Shown here in pieces: positions 34,142-44,929 of a stretch of 64,000 nucleotides of DNA (position 1 is its first letter; each line of letters begins with the position of its first letter). This stretch comes from Propionispora sp. 2/2-37 (lineage in GTDB: Bacteria > Bacillota > Negativicutes > Propionisporales > Propionisporaceae): positions 62,001 to 126,000 of the forward strand of contig NZ_CYSP01000001.1 in assembly GCF_001298735.1 (NCBI RefSeq), given 5' to 3'. The position numbers and the translations under genes were made by a program. The notes below the pieces were generated by a model. The model worked only from the letters and a program-made list of their open reading frames with translations, did no database searches and was not told where the DNA came from.

Positions 34142-35523
34142 TGGCAGAGTTTACCATTGAGGAAGTTTCTCAGGCGGTGGGCAATAATCTTAACCGAATG
34201 GCTCCCTGTGATTCTGCAGTACGGTTTACCGGCGTGTCGACGGATACGCGGTCAATTCATCCCGGAGATCTGTTTGTTGCCCTTATAGGCGAAAGGTTTG
34301 ACGGACATAATTTTATAACGCAGGCTGTTCAAAAGGGAGCAGCCGGTGTTCTTGTCAGTAAAGCTGTTATAGCAGATATGGATGAAGCCGCGCCGTGTGT
34401 GGTCATTACGGTCCAAAATACTCTGGCTGCCTTACAGCAATTAGCTAAATTCCACCGGAGCCGGTATTCTATACCGGTAATTGCTGTTACAGGATCTAAT
34501 GGCAAAACTACCACCAAGGATATGACGGCAGCGGTGTTGTCACGTAAATATAAGGTGTTAAAAACCGAGGCCAATTATAATAATGAAATTGGTCTACCTT
34601 TGACCTTGCTGCAATTGACTTCTGTGCATGAAGCCGCAGTGGTGGAAATGGGGATGCGCGGCTTAGGCGAAATAAAAGAACTGGCTGGCATTGCTTTGCC
34701 CAATATGGCCATTGTGACCAATGTGGGAGAAACTCATCTTGAGTTGTTGGGCTCTCTGGAAAACATTGCAGCCGCTAAAAGTGAATTGGTGGAGTCGATT
34801 CCCCCCGAGGGAGTGGTTGTTTTAAACGGAGACAATCATTATGTCAGACAGATGGGCGGAAGGACTAAAGCTAGATTAGTTACCTACGGACTGACACCTG
34901 ATTCTGCCGTCTGGGCGGATAATATAGGTATAAGTAATAATAAAGAAATGGTATTTGCCTGTCATTGCCTGCAAGAGACTTTTCCTGTATCTGTGCCGAC
35001 AGTGGGGCGGCATAATGTATATAATGCGCTGGCAGCCGTTGCTGTAGGATGCGCTTTGGGACTAAACGCACAGGAAATCAGGGAAGGGCTGTCAACTTTT
35101 CAGGCAAGCGGGATGCGTCTTCATATCGAAAAGAAAGCGGGCTATACGTTGATAAATGATGCCTATAATGCCAGCCCGATGTCGATGGCTGCCGCTATTG
35201 CTACGCTGGCGGAAATAGCGGGTGGCAGAAAAGTGGCAGTCCTGGGAGACATGCTGGAGCTGGGGAATGTTGCCGAAACAGCACACCGGCATATTGGTGA
35301 ACTTCTGGCACGATATAAGGTGGATATTGTCATCACTGTCGGCAGACTTGCCGGCAGTATCGCCGATGCTGCTCAGGCCGGCGGCGTAAAAACAGTCATT
35401 GCCTGCGAAAACCATGCGCAGGCAATGGAAGAATTGCGGCAATTGATGGATAGTGATGACACGATTTTGATCAAAGGATCCCGCGGCATGAAAATGGAGA
35501 AAATTGCAGAGATTTTTGGCTAA
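34141..35523 (+). CDS. murF: UDP-MurNAc-tripeptide:D-Ala-D-Ala ligase MurF
   Basis: 460 residues. Mur ligase P-loop AVTGSNGKTTTKDM, then EMGMRGLGEI, and LINDAYNASPMSM in the C-terminal domain identify MurF. Adds the D-Ala-D-Ala made by Ddl, encoded about 9 kb downstream. ATG 34141 is preferred over the TTG at 34138. Confidence 0.97.
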   Translation: MAEFTIEEVSQAVGNNLNRMAPCDSAVRFTGVSTDTRSIHPGDLFVALIGERFDGHNFITQAVQKGAAGVLVSKAVIADMDEAAPCVVITVQNTLAALQQLAKFHRSRYSIPVIAVTGSNGKTTTKDMTAAVLSRKYKVLKTEANYNNEIGLPLTLLQLTSVHEAAVVEMGMRGLGEIKELAGIALPNMAIVTNVGETHLELLGSLENIAAAKSELVESIPPEGVVVLNGDNHYVRQMGGRTKARLVTYGLTPDSAVWADNIGISNNKEMVFACHCLQETFPVSVPTVGRHNVYNALAAVAVGCALGLNAQEIREGLSTFQASGMRLHIEKKAGYTLINDAYNASPMSMAAAIATLAEIAGGRKVAVLGDMLELGNVAETAHRHIGELLARYKVDIVITVGRLAGSIADAAQAGGVKTVIACENHAQAMEELRQLMDSDDTILIKGSRGMKMEKIAEIFG

Positions 35524-35541
35524 TAAATTGGGAGGTTTATC

Positions 35542-36522
35542 ATGCAAGAGTTGTTGTATGCCGCTGTAATGGCATTTTTGATAGCAGTTTTTTGCGGTCC
35601 CTTGGTTATTCCGGTACTCAGGCGGTTAAAGTTTGGGCAAAGCATCAGACAGGAAGGTCCGGTAAGACATTATGCCAAGGCCGGGACGCCGACCATGGGC
35701 GGAATTATTATACTGATTGGCTTGCTTGTGCCTGCTCTCGTTTTTGGCAGCCAAAGTTTTGAAGTCTGGCTGGCATTGTTTGTAACCTTGGGACATGGCC
35801 TCATCGGATTCCTGGATGATTTTATCAAAGTTGTACTAAAACGGTCTTTGGGTTTGAAAGCAAAACAAAAGCTTCTGGGCCAAATTATTATGGCTGCTGT
35901 TTTATCTTATATTGCTGCTGTTTATTTGGGACGTGGTACGGATTTATGGGTGCCGTTTTTAGGAGTGAATGTTGATCTGGGGCCACTCTATTATATTTTA
36001 ATTTTTTTGGTACTGGTTGGAACAACAAATGCGGTGAATTTAACGGACGGATTAGATGGTTTGGCTGCCGGGACGACAACCATTGCGGCTACAGCCTATG
36101 CAGTGATTGCGATGATTTTTGGCAAATATGAACTGGCTATTTTCTGTACGGCATTGGCAGGAGCTGCATTGGGGTTTTTACGTTTTAACGCCCATCCGGC
36201 GAAGGTGTTTATGGGAGATACCGGTTCCTTGGCTTTGGGCGGAGCACTGGCGGCAGTTGCCGTTATGACAAAAACGGAACTCTTGCTGGTTCTTGTCGGT
36301 GGAGTATTTGTCATTGAGGCATTGTCGGTAATTATTCAGGTTGCTTTCTTTAAAACAACCGGCCAGCGGGTATTTTTGATGAGTCCGATTCACCATCACT
36401 TTGAATTGGCCGGTTGGTCGGAGGCAAAAGTAGTCACTGTTTTCTGGTTAGCCGGAGTGTTTTTCAGTGCGGTTGCATTAGTTGCTTTAGGTGTCAGCAG
36501 AACAGGAGGCTTTGGCGGATGA
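35542..36522 (+). CDS. mraY: Phospho-MurNAc-pentapeptide translocase MraY
   Basis: 326-residue membrane protein, about ten helices. The catalytic Asp pair in [19 protein letters not shown] and the HHHFE loop near the C-terminus are all present. Transfers phospho-MurNAc-pentapeptide to undecaprenyl phosphate, giving lipid I. Its final bases overlap murD (ATGA). Confidence 0.97.
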   Translation: MQELLYAAVMAFLIAVFCGPLVIPVLRRLKFGQSIRQEGPVRHYAKAGTPTMGGIIILIGLLVPALVFGSQSFEVWLALFVTLGHGLIGFLDDFIKVVLKRSLGLKAKQKLLGQIIMAAVLSYIAAVYLGRGTDLWVPFLGVNVDLGPLYYILIFLVLVGTTNAVNLTDGLDGLAAGTTTIAATAYAVIAMIFGKYELAIFCTALAGAALGFLRFNAHPAKVFMGDTGSLALGGALAAVAVMTKTELLLVLVGGVFVIEALSVIIQVAFFKTTGQRVFLMSPIHHHFELAGWSEAKVVTVFWLAGVFFSAVALVALGVSRTGGFGG

Positions 36523-37886
36523 GCGTTAAAGAATTCCAGAACAAAAATGTGCTAGTCTTGGGGGCCGGTATCAGCGGCATGTCGGTGGCTCATATTTTGC
36601 AGAATATCGGTGCAGTTGTTACTCTGAGCGATTCTAAATGCCAAGAGGAGATAAGAAAAGATTTCAGTAAGCTGATCGGTGAAGGTGTTACGCTGGCATT
36701 AGGCAAACAGAACGAACTTTTATTAACTGATTTTGATTATATTGTTGTCTCACCGGGAATATCTATTTATAGTCCTTTAATTAGTAAGGCAAGAAACTTG
36801 GGAATTGAGGTTATAAGTGAAGTTGAGGTTGCCTATCGTTTGTGCCGGGCACCCATTGTGGCAGTAACCGGTACCAATGGAAAAACTACCACCACGACAC
36901 TGATTGGTGATATGCTAAAAACTACCAATCAACATGTTGTTGTCGGCGGTAATATCGGTGCCGCGTTGTCTCAGGAAGTAGCCGAGGTTCCGGCTGAGGG
37001 GGCAGTTATCGCTGAGATATCAAGTTTTCAGCTTGAAGGAGTGAAAAACTTTCATCCACGGATTGCTGCTATTCTCAATATAACTCCGGATCACCTTGAC
37101 CGTCATAAAACCATGCAAACGTATATAGCCATGAAAGAGCGTATTTTCGCCACCCAGGGACCGGAAGATTTTCTTATTCTTAACTACGACGATCATATCG
37201 TTCGAGATATGGCCCGTAAAGTCTCTTCCCAGGTGCTTTATTTCAGCCGAAGGGAGGAAGAAATGCGCTCTGCCGTTTATGTAAAGAATGATATCATTAC
37301 CATAGATTGGAATGAAAAGGTTTATCCGGTATGTTCAGTCAGGGAAATGAAATTGTTTGGGGCGCATAATGTAGAAAACGCTCTGGCCGCTTGTGGTGTT
37401 GCTTTTTTTGCCGGTGTACCGGTAGATAAAATGGCTGCTGTTTTGCGTACCTTTGAAGGGGTGGAGCATCGTATTGAACTTGTGGCAACCATTAATCAGG
37501 TTACCTATTACAATGATTCGAAAGCAACCAATCCGGAATCGTCGATAAAGGCGTTAGAGGCATTCCCGGGGAATATTGTACTGATTGCGGGTGGTCGTGA
37601 TAAAAACACTGATTTGACTGAATTCATGAATTTGGTTAAGCATAAAACCGATGCCGTAATTTTCATTGGCGAAGCAGCTGAGCGCTTTACGCTGGCGGCA
37701 GAACAAAACGGTGTGAAACACATTTACCCTGCAGAAACTCTTGAAGCAGCCGTGGATAAGGCATATCAAATTGCCCGAGCACCGCAAGTAGTGCTATTAT
37801 CACCGGCTTGTTCCAGTTATGACATGTTTACTAATTACGAAGAACGTGGCAGGGAATTTAAAAGGTTAGTGCAAAAATTGGGTTAA
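36519..37886 (+). CDS. murD: UDP-MurNAc-L-Ala:D-Glu ligase MurD
   Basis: 455 residues. NAD-like N-terminal fold ([12 protein letters not shown]), P-loop [13 protein letters not shown] and C-terminal [10 protein letters not shown] are diagnostic. Start at 36519 follows AGGAGG at 36504-36509 inside mraY; a longer in-frame reading would run 35 codons back into mraY without similarity. Confidence 0.97.
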   Translation: MSVKEFQNKNVLVLGAGISGMSVAHILQNIGAVVTLSDSKCQEEIRKDFSKLIGEGVTLALGKQNELLLTDFDYIVVSPGISIYSPLISKARNLGIEVISEVEVAYRLCRAPIVAVTGTNGKTTTTTLIGDMLKTTNQHVVVGGNIGAALSQEVAEVPAEGAVIAEISSFQLEGVKNFHPRIAAILNITPDHLDRHKTMQTYIAMKERIFATQGPEDFLILNYDDHIVRDMARKVSSQVLYFSRREEEMRSAVYVKNDIITIDWNEKVYPVCSVREMKLFGAHNVENALAACGVAFFAGVPVDKMAAVLRTFEGVEHRIELVATINQVTYYNDSKATNPESSIKALEAFPGNIVLIAGGRDKNTDLTEFMNLVKHKTDAVIFIGEAAERFTLAAEQNGVKHIYPAETLEAAVDKAYQIARAPQVVLLSPACSSYDMFTNYEERGREFKRLVQKLG

Positions 37887-37897
37887 GGAGTTGGTAT

Positions 37898-39001
37898 TTG
37901 GTGAACAGACCGAAGCTTCCTGATTTTGTTATTTTTTTTGCAATTATAGCATTGTTAGGACTTGGTGTCATTATGGTATATAGCTCCAGTGCTGTTTCTG
38001 CTTATGTCAACTTTGACGACAGTTATTATTTTCTAAAGCGTCAGCTTATATGGACTATCCTGGGAGTAATAGCCATGCTGTTCACTATGAATATTGACTA
38101 CCATGTTTGGCGTAAACTGACAAAACCCATTTTGGTTGTTACTATCCTTCTTTTGATTTTGGTGCTGATTCCTGGTCTGGGGAAGGTGGTTAACGGAGCA
38201 CGCCGGTGGCTGGGATTTGGCTCGTTATACCTGCAGCCATCAGAAATAGCAAAATTAAGTATGGTGTTGTTTTGTGCAACAAGCCTGGCCCGGAATCAGG
38301 ATAAAATTACCAGCTTTACGAAGGGAATTCTGCCCCATCTGGCAGTGTTACTGGTGATTTTTGGTCTTATATTGAAAGAACCCGATTTAGGTACTGCGTT
38401 GGCCATTGGGGCTACGGTGTTTATTTTACTTTTTTCCGCCGGTGCAAAGATTGCCCACTTAGCATCGCTTACGATTACCGGTGTACTTGGTATTGTTGTG
38501 GCTATCATTGTTGAACCTTACCGGCTGAAACGGCTGATCGCATTTAACGATCCATGGGCTGATCCTTTAAATACGGGTTATCATATTATTCAGTCCTTAT
38601 ATGCTATCGGCTCAGGGGGCCTATTTGGTGTGGGGCTAGGAAGAAGCAGGGAGAAATTTCTTTATTTACCTGAACCACATACCGATTTTATTTTTGCCAT
38701 TTTAGGTGAAGAGCTTGGTTTTATCGGAACGGTGACAGTTATTATTTTGTTTTTCCTTTTTGCCTGGCGGGGTTACAAAGTGGCAATTTCCGCTCCTGAT
38801 GTTTATGGCAGTATGCTAGCTGCCGGTTTAACTACAATGGTAATTATCCAGGCGCTTATGAATATTGCCGTGGTTACTGCATCCATGCCGGTTACGGGAA
38901 TCCCTTTGCCTTTTCTGAGTTTTGGCGGTTCGGCTTTAATTTTCACACTGGCCGGAGTCGGCATTTTGTTAAATATATCGAGATATATGAGTCTCAAGTG
39001 A
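37898..39001 (+). CDS. ftsW: Lipid II polymerase / division protein FtsW (SpoVE-like)
   Basis: 367-residue SEDS-family protein, about ten helices. VMVYSSSAV near residue 27, GARRWLGFGSLYLQPSEIAKL near residue 95, and PVTGIPLPFLSFGGSALI near the C-terminus are family signatures. Polymerises glycan with the neighbouring class B penicillin-binding protein. TTG 37898 or GTG 37901 may be the start. Whether it also serves as SpoVE for the spore cortex cannot be told from sequence. Confidence 0.94.
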   Translation: MVNRPKLPDFVIFFAIIALLGLGVIMVYSSSAVSAYVNFDDSYYFLKRQLIWTILGVIAMLFTMNIDYHVWRKLTKPILVVTILLLILVLIPGLGKVVNGARRWLGFGSLYLQPSEIAKLSMVLFCATSLARNQDKITSFTKGILPHLAVLLVIFGLILKEPDLGTALAIGATVFILLFSAGAKIAHLASLTITGVLGIVVAIIVEPYRLKRLIAFNDPWADPLNTGYHIIQSLYAIGSGGLFGVGLGRSREKFLYLPEPHTDFIFAILGEELGFIGTVTVIILFFLFAWRGYKVAISAPDVYGSMLAAGLTTMVIIQALMNIAVVTASMPVTGIPLPFLSFGGSALIFTLAGVGILLNISRYMSLK

Positions 39002-39029
39002 GATGGATTTTATAGGGGGTTTAAGACAC

Positions 39030-40148
39030 ATGCGTATTATTATATCGGGAGGGGGAACGGGTGGCCATATTTATCCCGCTGTTACAATCGCCAGAGAGAT
39101 GCAGAAACTTTTTGATTCCAGCGATATACTTTTTGTAGGGACGAGAAATAGTATGGAAGCGGATATTATTCCCAAAGAAGGGTTTAAGTTAGAAACAATT
39201 CAAGTCAAGGGTTTTGACCGGAAATTCTCCTGGGGCAATATTTCTAACCTATTTAATACAATTGGCAGTGTCTGGAGCTCAAGAAAAATTTTAAAAAGGT
39301 TTAAGCCGGATATTGTTATTGGAACCGGCGGCTATGTATGTGGACCGATTTTGTTTGCGGCCAGTCTTATGGGGATTCCCAGCATGATTCAGGAACAGAA
39401 TGTAATCCCCGGCGTCACCAATAAAATTTTGGCCCGTTTTGTAGATAAAATTGCCGTAGGTTATCTGGAATCGGCTAAATATTTCGGCTCATCCAATCAG
39501 CACAAAGTTATTTTCAGCGGCAATCCTATCCGTCAGGATGTACTGTCTGTGACCCGTGAAGATGCTATGATTTCGTTAAACTTAGATCCTGATAAACGCA
39601 CGATATTAATCTCTGGTGGTAGCAGGGGCGCGCGTAGCATAAATAAGGCTATGATTGAAGTACACCGTTACTTTCAAAATTGTGATGATATACAGCTATT
39701 GCATGTTACCGGACAAAACGAGTATAATAACGTAGTTGGAAAATTAAAGCAATATGGTATAGATGAAAAATTGAAGGGTAATATTATCATAAAACCGTAT
39801 TTGTATAATATGCCACAAGCTTTAGCCGTTGCCGATTTGGCAATATTCAGAGCAGGTGCTATCGGGCTTGCAGAGCTAACAGCCAAGGGAATTCCGGCTA
39901 TTTTAATTCCTTATCCCTATGCCGCCGCCAATCACCAGGCATATAATGCCCGGGTTATGGAACAAAACGGTGCTGCTGTGGTAGTGGATGATCATGAATT
40001 ATGTGGGGACAAACTGGCTGGAATAGTGGAAAAAATTATCCGCAATCCCGACATCTTACAAACCATGGCAGAAGCGAGCCGAAATTTAGGAAAGCCCGAT
40101 GCCGCTAATCTTATCGCACGGGAAGCTGCTAAACTTGTCGGAAAATGA
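39030..40148 (+). CDS. murG: Lipid II synthase (GlcNAc transferase) MurG
   Basis: 372 residues. GGGTGGHIYPA near the N-terminus, GTGGYVCGP, and the donor-site FRAGAIGLAEL and PYPYAAANHQ are diagnostic. Adds GlcNAc to lipid I on the cytoplasmic face. ATG 39030 follows AGGGGG; the in-frame ATG at 39003 would add nine residues. Confidence 0.97.
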   Translation: MRIIISGGGTGGHIYPAVTIAREMQKLFDSSDILFVGTRNSMEADIIPKEGFKLETIQVKGFDRKFSWGNISNLFNTIGSVWSSRKILKRFKPDIVIGTGGYVCGPILFAASLMGIPSMIQEQNVIPGVTNKILARFVDKIAVGYLESAKYFGSSNQHKVIFSGNPIRQDVLSVTREDAMISLNLDPDKRTILISGGSRGARSINKAMIEVHRYFQNCDDIQLLHVTGQNEYNNVVGKLKQYGIDEKLKGNIIIKPYLYNMPQALAVADLAIFRAGAIGLAELTAKGIPAILIPYPYAAANHQAYNARVMEQNGAAVVVDDHELCGDKLAGIVEKIIRNPDILQTMAEASRNLGKPDAANLIAREAAKLVGK

Positions 40149-40319
40149 TCGCCCTCAAGAGAACCTTTTGATCAAAAAAAGCATAAAATAAGATATGCAA
40201 TTTCCGTAAATCAATTCGTCATGATGATGTTATCAAAGACCAATGGTGTGATTAGGTCTATAGTATTGAGGAAAGTGAGTGATCAAGGGGCGGGGGAACA
40301 CAAGAAAGGAGAGAGCTTT

Positions 40320-41699
40320 TTGTTACATACGATTACAAAATTTCACTTTGTTGGTATCGGCGGTGCCGGAATGAGTGCCCTCGCTAAAATACTGCTGGAC
40401 AGAGGGTACTTTATTTCCGGATCGGATTTAAAGCATTCCGAAGTGACTCAGAAACTGGAAAGCGCCGGTGCAAAAATTTTTTGCGGGCATGAAGAAACTA
40501 ACATCCAGGATGCGGAGGCTCTTGTGGTATCCAGCGCCATAGCAACCAATAACCCGGAAGTTCTTAAAGCGAAAGAGATTGGTTTGCCGATTTTTCATCG
40601 TTCTGATGTCTTAGCGGCATTAATGGAGGAAAAGCAGGGAATTGCAGTTGCTGGTGCACATGGCAAAACGACAACAACATCAATGATTGCAGTTATGCTG
40701 GAACGTGCTCAAACCGATCCGACCATTGTTATTGGCGGAGAGCTTGAGTACATTGGTGGTAATTCCAAACAGGGAAATGGAAAATACCTTGTTGCCGAAG
40801 CTGACGAAAGTGATGGATCTTTCCTGAAATTTTCTCCGGTAATTGCTGTTGTCACTAATATCGAAAATGACCATATGGACTACTATAAAACGATGGATAA
40901 CATTCTGCAAACCTTTACGCGTTTTTTGCATAAATTGCCGGAGCAGGAGGGGATAGGAGTTCTGTGTTTTGATAATGCGTATATTCGCGAGATTGTACCC
41001 AATATTAAACGCAGATATATCTCTTATGCAGTGAACCAGCCGGCAGAATATACGGCACGCAATATTCGTGTGCAGGGTGCAGTTACTTATTATGAAGTGT
41101 TTCATCACGATAAAGAAATCGGGACGATCATGCTTCAGGTACCTGGGCTACATAATGTATCGAATTCCTTGGCCGCAGTCGTGGTAGGCATTATTACCGG
41201 TCTATCCTTTGAACAAGTTGCAGAGGGGCTTTCTTTTTTTCGGGGAGCGAAAAGACGTTTTCAGACCAAAGCCCGGATCAATGGTGTATGGATTGTTGAC
41301 GACTATGCTCATCATCCAACTGAAATCAGTACGACTTTGGCAGCTGCTCGGCAAACAGAACCGAAAAGATTAATTTGTGCTTTTCAACCGCATCGTTATT
41401 CTAGGACGAAATTTTTATGCAAAGAATTTGGCCGGGCGTTTACCGCAGCGGATTTGTTAATTCTGACCGATGTATATGCCGCAGGGGAGCAGCCTATCCC
41501 CGGTATAAGCGGTGAAACCATAAAAGAGGAAGTAGAGTCTCAAACGGGGAAAAAGGTTATTTATATTGCGGATCGGAGTCAAATTGCACGTTATCTTAAT
41601 GAGATCGTTGAAGCCGGAGACTTAGTGATGACTATGGGGGCAGGAAATATTTATCTTACGGGTGAAGAATTGGTAGAAAAACTTGTTCAAAAGCAGTAG
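40320..41699 (+). CDS. murC: UDP-MurNAc:L-alanine ligase MurC
   Basis: 459 residues. FVGIGGAGMSALA at residues 10-22 and P-loop AGAHGKTTTTSM identify MurC; DDYAHHPTEI is in the C-terminal domain. TTG at 40320 is six bases after AAAGGAGAG and gives the normal length; the frame is open back to 40221 but those residues are not family-like. The 171-bp gap after murG (40149-40319) holds no gene and no clear promoter. Confidence 0.95.
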   Translation: MLHTITKFHFVGIGGAGMSALAKILLDRGYFISGSDLKHSEVTQKLESAGAKIFCGHEETNIQDAEALVVSSAIATNNPEVLKAKEIGLPIFHRSDVLAALMEEKQGIAVAGAHGKTTTTSMIAVMLERAQTDPTIVIGGELEYIGGNSKQGNGKYLVAEADESDGSFLKFSPVIAVVTNIENDHMDYYKTMDNILQTFTRFLHKLPEQEGIGVLCFDNAYIREIVPNIKRRYISYAVNQPAEYTARNIRVQGAVTYYEVFHHDKEIGTIMLQVPGLHNVSNSLAAVVVGIITGLSFEQVAEGLSFFRGAKRRFQTKARINGVWIVDDYAHHPTEISTTLAAARQTEPKRLICAFQPHRYSRTKFLCKEFGRAFTAADLLILTDVYAAGEQPIPGISGETIKEEVESQTGKKVIYIADRSQIARYLNEIVEAGDLVMTMGAGNIYLTGEELVEKLVQKQ

Positions 41700-41755
41700 A
41701 TTTATATATAGTGTATAAAATAAAGGGTGATTGTACTTTTCTGGGAGGGAAGACG

Positions 41756-43006
41756 ATGGAGAAGTTTGTCGTCACGGGAGAAGTACAGCTTTGTGGAAAG
41801 ATTAGAGTTGGCGGTGCAAAAAATGCCGCTTTGCCGATTATGGCGGCAACCTTGCTTTGTTCTGGAGTCAGTGTTATACATGATGTTCCGTATTTGAGCG
41901 ATATAAAGGCCATGCAGGGTATTATGACTCTTCTTGGAGCTGAGATAAAAAGAGAAGGGCGTACCTTGATTATTGATTCCTCGAATGTGCACAGAGTGGA
42001 AGTACCGGAACAACTCATGCGTGAAATGAGGGCTTCTGTTTTTTTAATGGGTCCGTTACTTGGGCGTTTTCATAAAGTCCGCCTTTCCTATCCTGGAGGT
42101 TGTGCTATTGGACATCGTCCCATTGATTTACATCTTAAAGCTCTGGAGAAGATAGGTGCCAGAATTAAAGAAAAGTTTGGGTTTATTGATGCTGAGGCAG
42201 ACAGTTTAATCGGTAGCGAGATTTACCTTGATTTTCCAAGCGTTGGTGCCACGGAAAATGCTATCATGGCAGCGGTGCTGGCTAAAGGCGTCACTATTAT
42301 TTGCAATGCTGCCAGAGAACCGGAAATATTCGACTTGCAGACTTTTCTTAATAAAATGGGAGCAAAAATTACCGGGGCAGGCTCCGATACGATTAGAATT
42401 GAAGGCGTTGAAAGACTGGTTGCAGTTGAGCATACTATTATCTGTGATCGTATTCAGGCCGGGACTTATCTTATCGCCGGCGCTATTACCAGAGGAGATG
42501 TTGTTGTTGAAAACATAGTTCCGGAATATCTAGTTTCGGTTATTGATAAATTGGAAGGAATTGGTTCGGTCATTCAAGTGGGTGAAAACTTCATACGAGT
42601 CAGAAGTAAAGAACTCCGGGGCGTTGATATTAAGACGTTGCCTCATCCGGGCTTTCCTACCGATCTTCAGGCCCCGATTTTATCCTTGCTTACTATGGCA
42701 AAGGGAACCAGTATTATAACAGAGACTATTTTTGAAAATCGGTTTAAGCATGTAGATGAGTTAATGCGGATGGGAGCACAAATTAAGGTGGAGGGCCGCA
42801 CCGCCATTATTCGCGGGGTACCGAAACTAACGGGTACAAAAGTAACGGCTCCTGATCTAAGGGCAGGGGGGGCCTTAGTTTTGGCTGCACTTGCCGCAGA
42901 GGGCACTACGGAAATTGAACAGATTTACCATATTGACCGGGGCTATGAAAACTTTGAAGAACATTTACAAAGCTTAGGTGCGCATATCATTAGACTAAAC
43001 TCTTAA
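41756..43006 (+). CDS. murA: UDP-GlcNAc 1-carboxyvinyltransferase MurA
   Basis: 416 residues. First committed step of peptidoglycan synthesis. GGAKNAALPIMAA at the N-terminus and the phosphoenolpyruvate-binding Cys in PGGCAIGHRPIDLH (the fosfomycin target residue) are intact. ATG 41756 follows GGGAGGG; an in-frame ATG at 41711 has no ribosome site. Its place between murC and ddl resembles other Firmicutes dcw clusters. Confidence 0.95.
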   Translation: MEKFVVTGEVQLCGKIRVGGAKNAALPIMAATLLCSGVSVIHDVPYLSDIKAMQGIMTLLGAEIKREGRTLIIDSSNVHRVEVPEQLMREMRASVFLMGPLLGRFHKVRLSYPGGCAIGHRPIDLHLKALEKIGARIKEKFGFIDAEADSLIGSEIYLDFPSVGATENAIMAAVLAKGVTIICNAAREPEIFDLQTFLNKMGAKITGAGSDTIRIEGVERLVAVEHTIICDRIQAGTYLIAGAITRGDVVVENIVPEYLVSVIDKLEGIGSVIQVGENFIRVRSKELRGVDIKTLPHPGFPTDLQAPILSLLTMAKGTSIITETIFENRFKHVDELMRMGAQIKVEGRTAIIRGVPKLTGTKVTAPDLRAGGALVLAALAAEGTTEIEQIYHIDRGYENFEEHLQSLGAHIIRLNS

Positions 43007-43029
43007 GTAGAAGGTGTTAGGTAGTAAAA

Positions 43030-43956
43030 ATGAAGAAAGTTGCAGTGGTGATGGGAGGTCCGTCTGCGGAGCGTGAAGTTTCGTTGAGAACGGGCGGGGC
43101 TATTTTAGATGCGCTCCGGGAGAAAGGATATCATGCAGTTGGTTTGGAACTGGTTCCAGAAACCTTTGTCACTCAAATTAAGAAAGAGCAGATTGATGTT
43201 GTTTTTAATGCCGTACATGGAAAATTTGGTGAGGATGGGGTATTGCAGGGGGGACTGGAACTATTACATATTCCTTACACCGGCTCCGGTGTTCTAGCCA
43301 GTGCTATGGCGATGGATAAAAGCGTTTCGAAACGGTTGTTCTTGTCTGCAAATATACCCACACCTCGTTCTTGTTTCTTTAATAAACAGGATGATAGACA
43401 ATCGGTAATTAATGACATTCTGGCGCGTTTTGCTATCCCCGTGGTTGTCAAAGCGGCTGCCCAGGGATCCAGTATCGGCGTGACGATAGTGGAAGAAGCC
43501 GGGGCATTGCCTATGGCAGTCGAGAAAGCTTTTGCGTATTGCGATGATATTCTTGTTGAAGAATTCATAAAAGGCCGGGAAGTTACGGTGGCAGTGTGGG
43601 GAAATGAAAAACCCGAGGCTTTGCCGGTAATTGAAATTGTTCCGCATTCCGGCCGTTATGACTATCATGCAAAATATACCAGTGGTGCGACTGAATATCA
43701 TGTTCCGGCCCAACTGGATGCAAGTACCACACAACAGGTCATGCATGCCGCAGTCGGAGCATTTTCCGTGTTGGGATGCTGCGGAGTTGCCAGAGCCGAT
43801 ATTATGCTGGATGGCAATAATAAACCTTATGTTCTGGAAATGAATACGATTCCGGGGATGACTGCCACCAGCTTGGTCCCTAAAGCCGCTGCCGCCGCCG
43901 GTATAGCTTTTCCGGAACTTTGTGAACGGATATTATTGATGGTCCGTTATAAATAA
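43030..43956 (+). CDS. ddl: D-alanine--D-alanine ligase Ddl
   Basis: 308 residues, ATP-grasp fold. GGPSAEREVSLRTG near the N-terminus, AVHGKFGEDG, VVKAAAQGSSIGV and EMNTIPGMTATS near the C-terminus are typical. Supplies D-Ala-D-Ala to MurF. Confidence 0.96.
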   Translation: MKKVAVVMGGPSAEREVSLRTGGAILDALREKGYHAVGLELVPETFVTQIKKEQIDVVFNAVHGKFGEDGVLQGGLELLHIPYTGSGVLASAMAMDKSVSKRLFLSANIPTPRSCFFNKQDDRQSVINDILARFAIPVVVKAAAQGSSIGVTIVEEAGALPMAVEKAFAYCDDILVEEFIKGREVTVAVWGNEKPEALPVIEIVPHSGRYDYHAKYTSGATEYHVPAQLDASTTQQVMHAAVGAFSVLGCCGVARADIMLDGNNKPYVLEMNTIPGMTATSLVPKAAAAAGIAFPELCERILLMVRYK

Positions 43957-44143
43957 GCTGAGTCTGGTGTTCTTTTCAAGGAGGCTTAAGGCTTTTGTTT
44001 TCCAATAATTAACAAAAGTCAAGTCTTTCTTATTATATTTATTCTTAATGCTGGTTTGTTGTATAATTACTGTTGAGATTTCGTGAGAAATTCTTACGCG
44101 AGACGGACTTGTACAGGTATCAAGTTAGCAGGGGGAAGATTCT
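43957..44143 (+). other. 187-bp gap between ddl and ftsQ
   Basis: Contains an 8-bp inverted repeat CTTTTGTT (43992-43999) / AACAAAAG (44011-44018) that could be a weak terminator or operator, and a TATAAT at 44062-44067 without a good -35. A separate ftsQ promoter is therefore possible. No gene seen. Confidence 0.4.
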
Positions 44144-44893
44144 ATGTTTAAGTCGAATTTGCCGGAGCGTACTCGTCCTGAACAACGGTTGCCTCCCAAT
44201 TTGTTTTTCGGATTATTGCTCTTGTTTATTTTTATGCTTATTACTTTTTTGCTTATTCATTCCTCTTTATTTTCTATTGGTTCGGTAACTGTAGAAGGCA
44301 ATAAATATATGTCTGTTGAAGATGTGTACAGGGTTGCCAATATTCCTGAACGGTTGAATATTTTCCGGCTGGATACGATGGAGATTGAGAATCGGCTTAA
44401 ACAGGACTTGCGCATATCCGAAGTAGAAGTAACACGGCATTACCCGAGTACAATTACTATCAGTATAAAAGAGCGTCAACCGGTGGCCTATATTACCGGA
44501 GGTTATGGTTTTTTTGAGCTGGACAAGCAGGGCATTATTATAGCTGTTTACAAAAATTTAAAAAAAGTCAATGTGCCGCTGATTACCGGAGTAAAAAAGG
44601 ATAGCGGTTATATCGGTGATAAGGTTAATGATACTGCTATTTTGCAGGTACTAACCTATTTAACCTTTTTGGATGAGGAAACTTTAAATCAGCTATCCGA
44701 AGTAAATATTCAATCACCGGAACAAATGGTTGCGTATACGGTAAATTCCGTCCATATACGGCTGGGAAATCATGAACGTTTAGAAGAGAAGGCAAAATTA
44801 ACCAATCGGATTTTAAATGAGGTGCACGATATAAAAGCGATAGATTATATTGATCTTACTTACGCTTCCCCCTTTATCCGCTTTCGTCCATAA
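44144..44893 (+). CDS. ftsQ: Cell division protein FtsQ/DivIB
   Basis: 249 residues: short cytoplasmic tail, one membrane helix (about residues 24-44), POTRA domain beginning FSIGSVTVEGNKYMSVEDV, then the FtsQ domain with ISIKERQPVAYI. Anchors the FtsQLB complex that activates septal wall synthesis. Starts at ATG 44144 behind AGGGGGAAG. Confidence 0.93.
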   Translation: MFKSNLPERTRPEQRLPPNLFFGLLLLFIFMLITFLLIHSSLFSIGSVTVEGNKYMSVEDVYRVANIPERLNIFRLDTMEIENRLKQDLRISEVEVTRHYPSTITISIKERQPVAYITGGYGFFELDKQGIIIAVYKNLKKVNVPLITGVKKDSGYIGDKVNDTAILQVLTYLTFLDEETLNQLSEVNIQSPEQMVAYTVNSVHIRLGNHERLEEKAKLTNRILNEVHDIKAIDYIDLTYASPFIRFRP

Positions 44894-44929
44894 GTTATTA
44901 TTTTTTTATTTATGAAGGGAGTGACAGTC

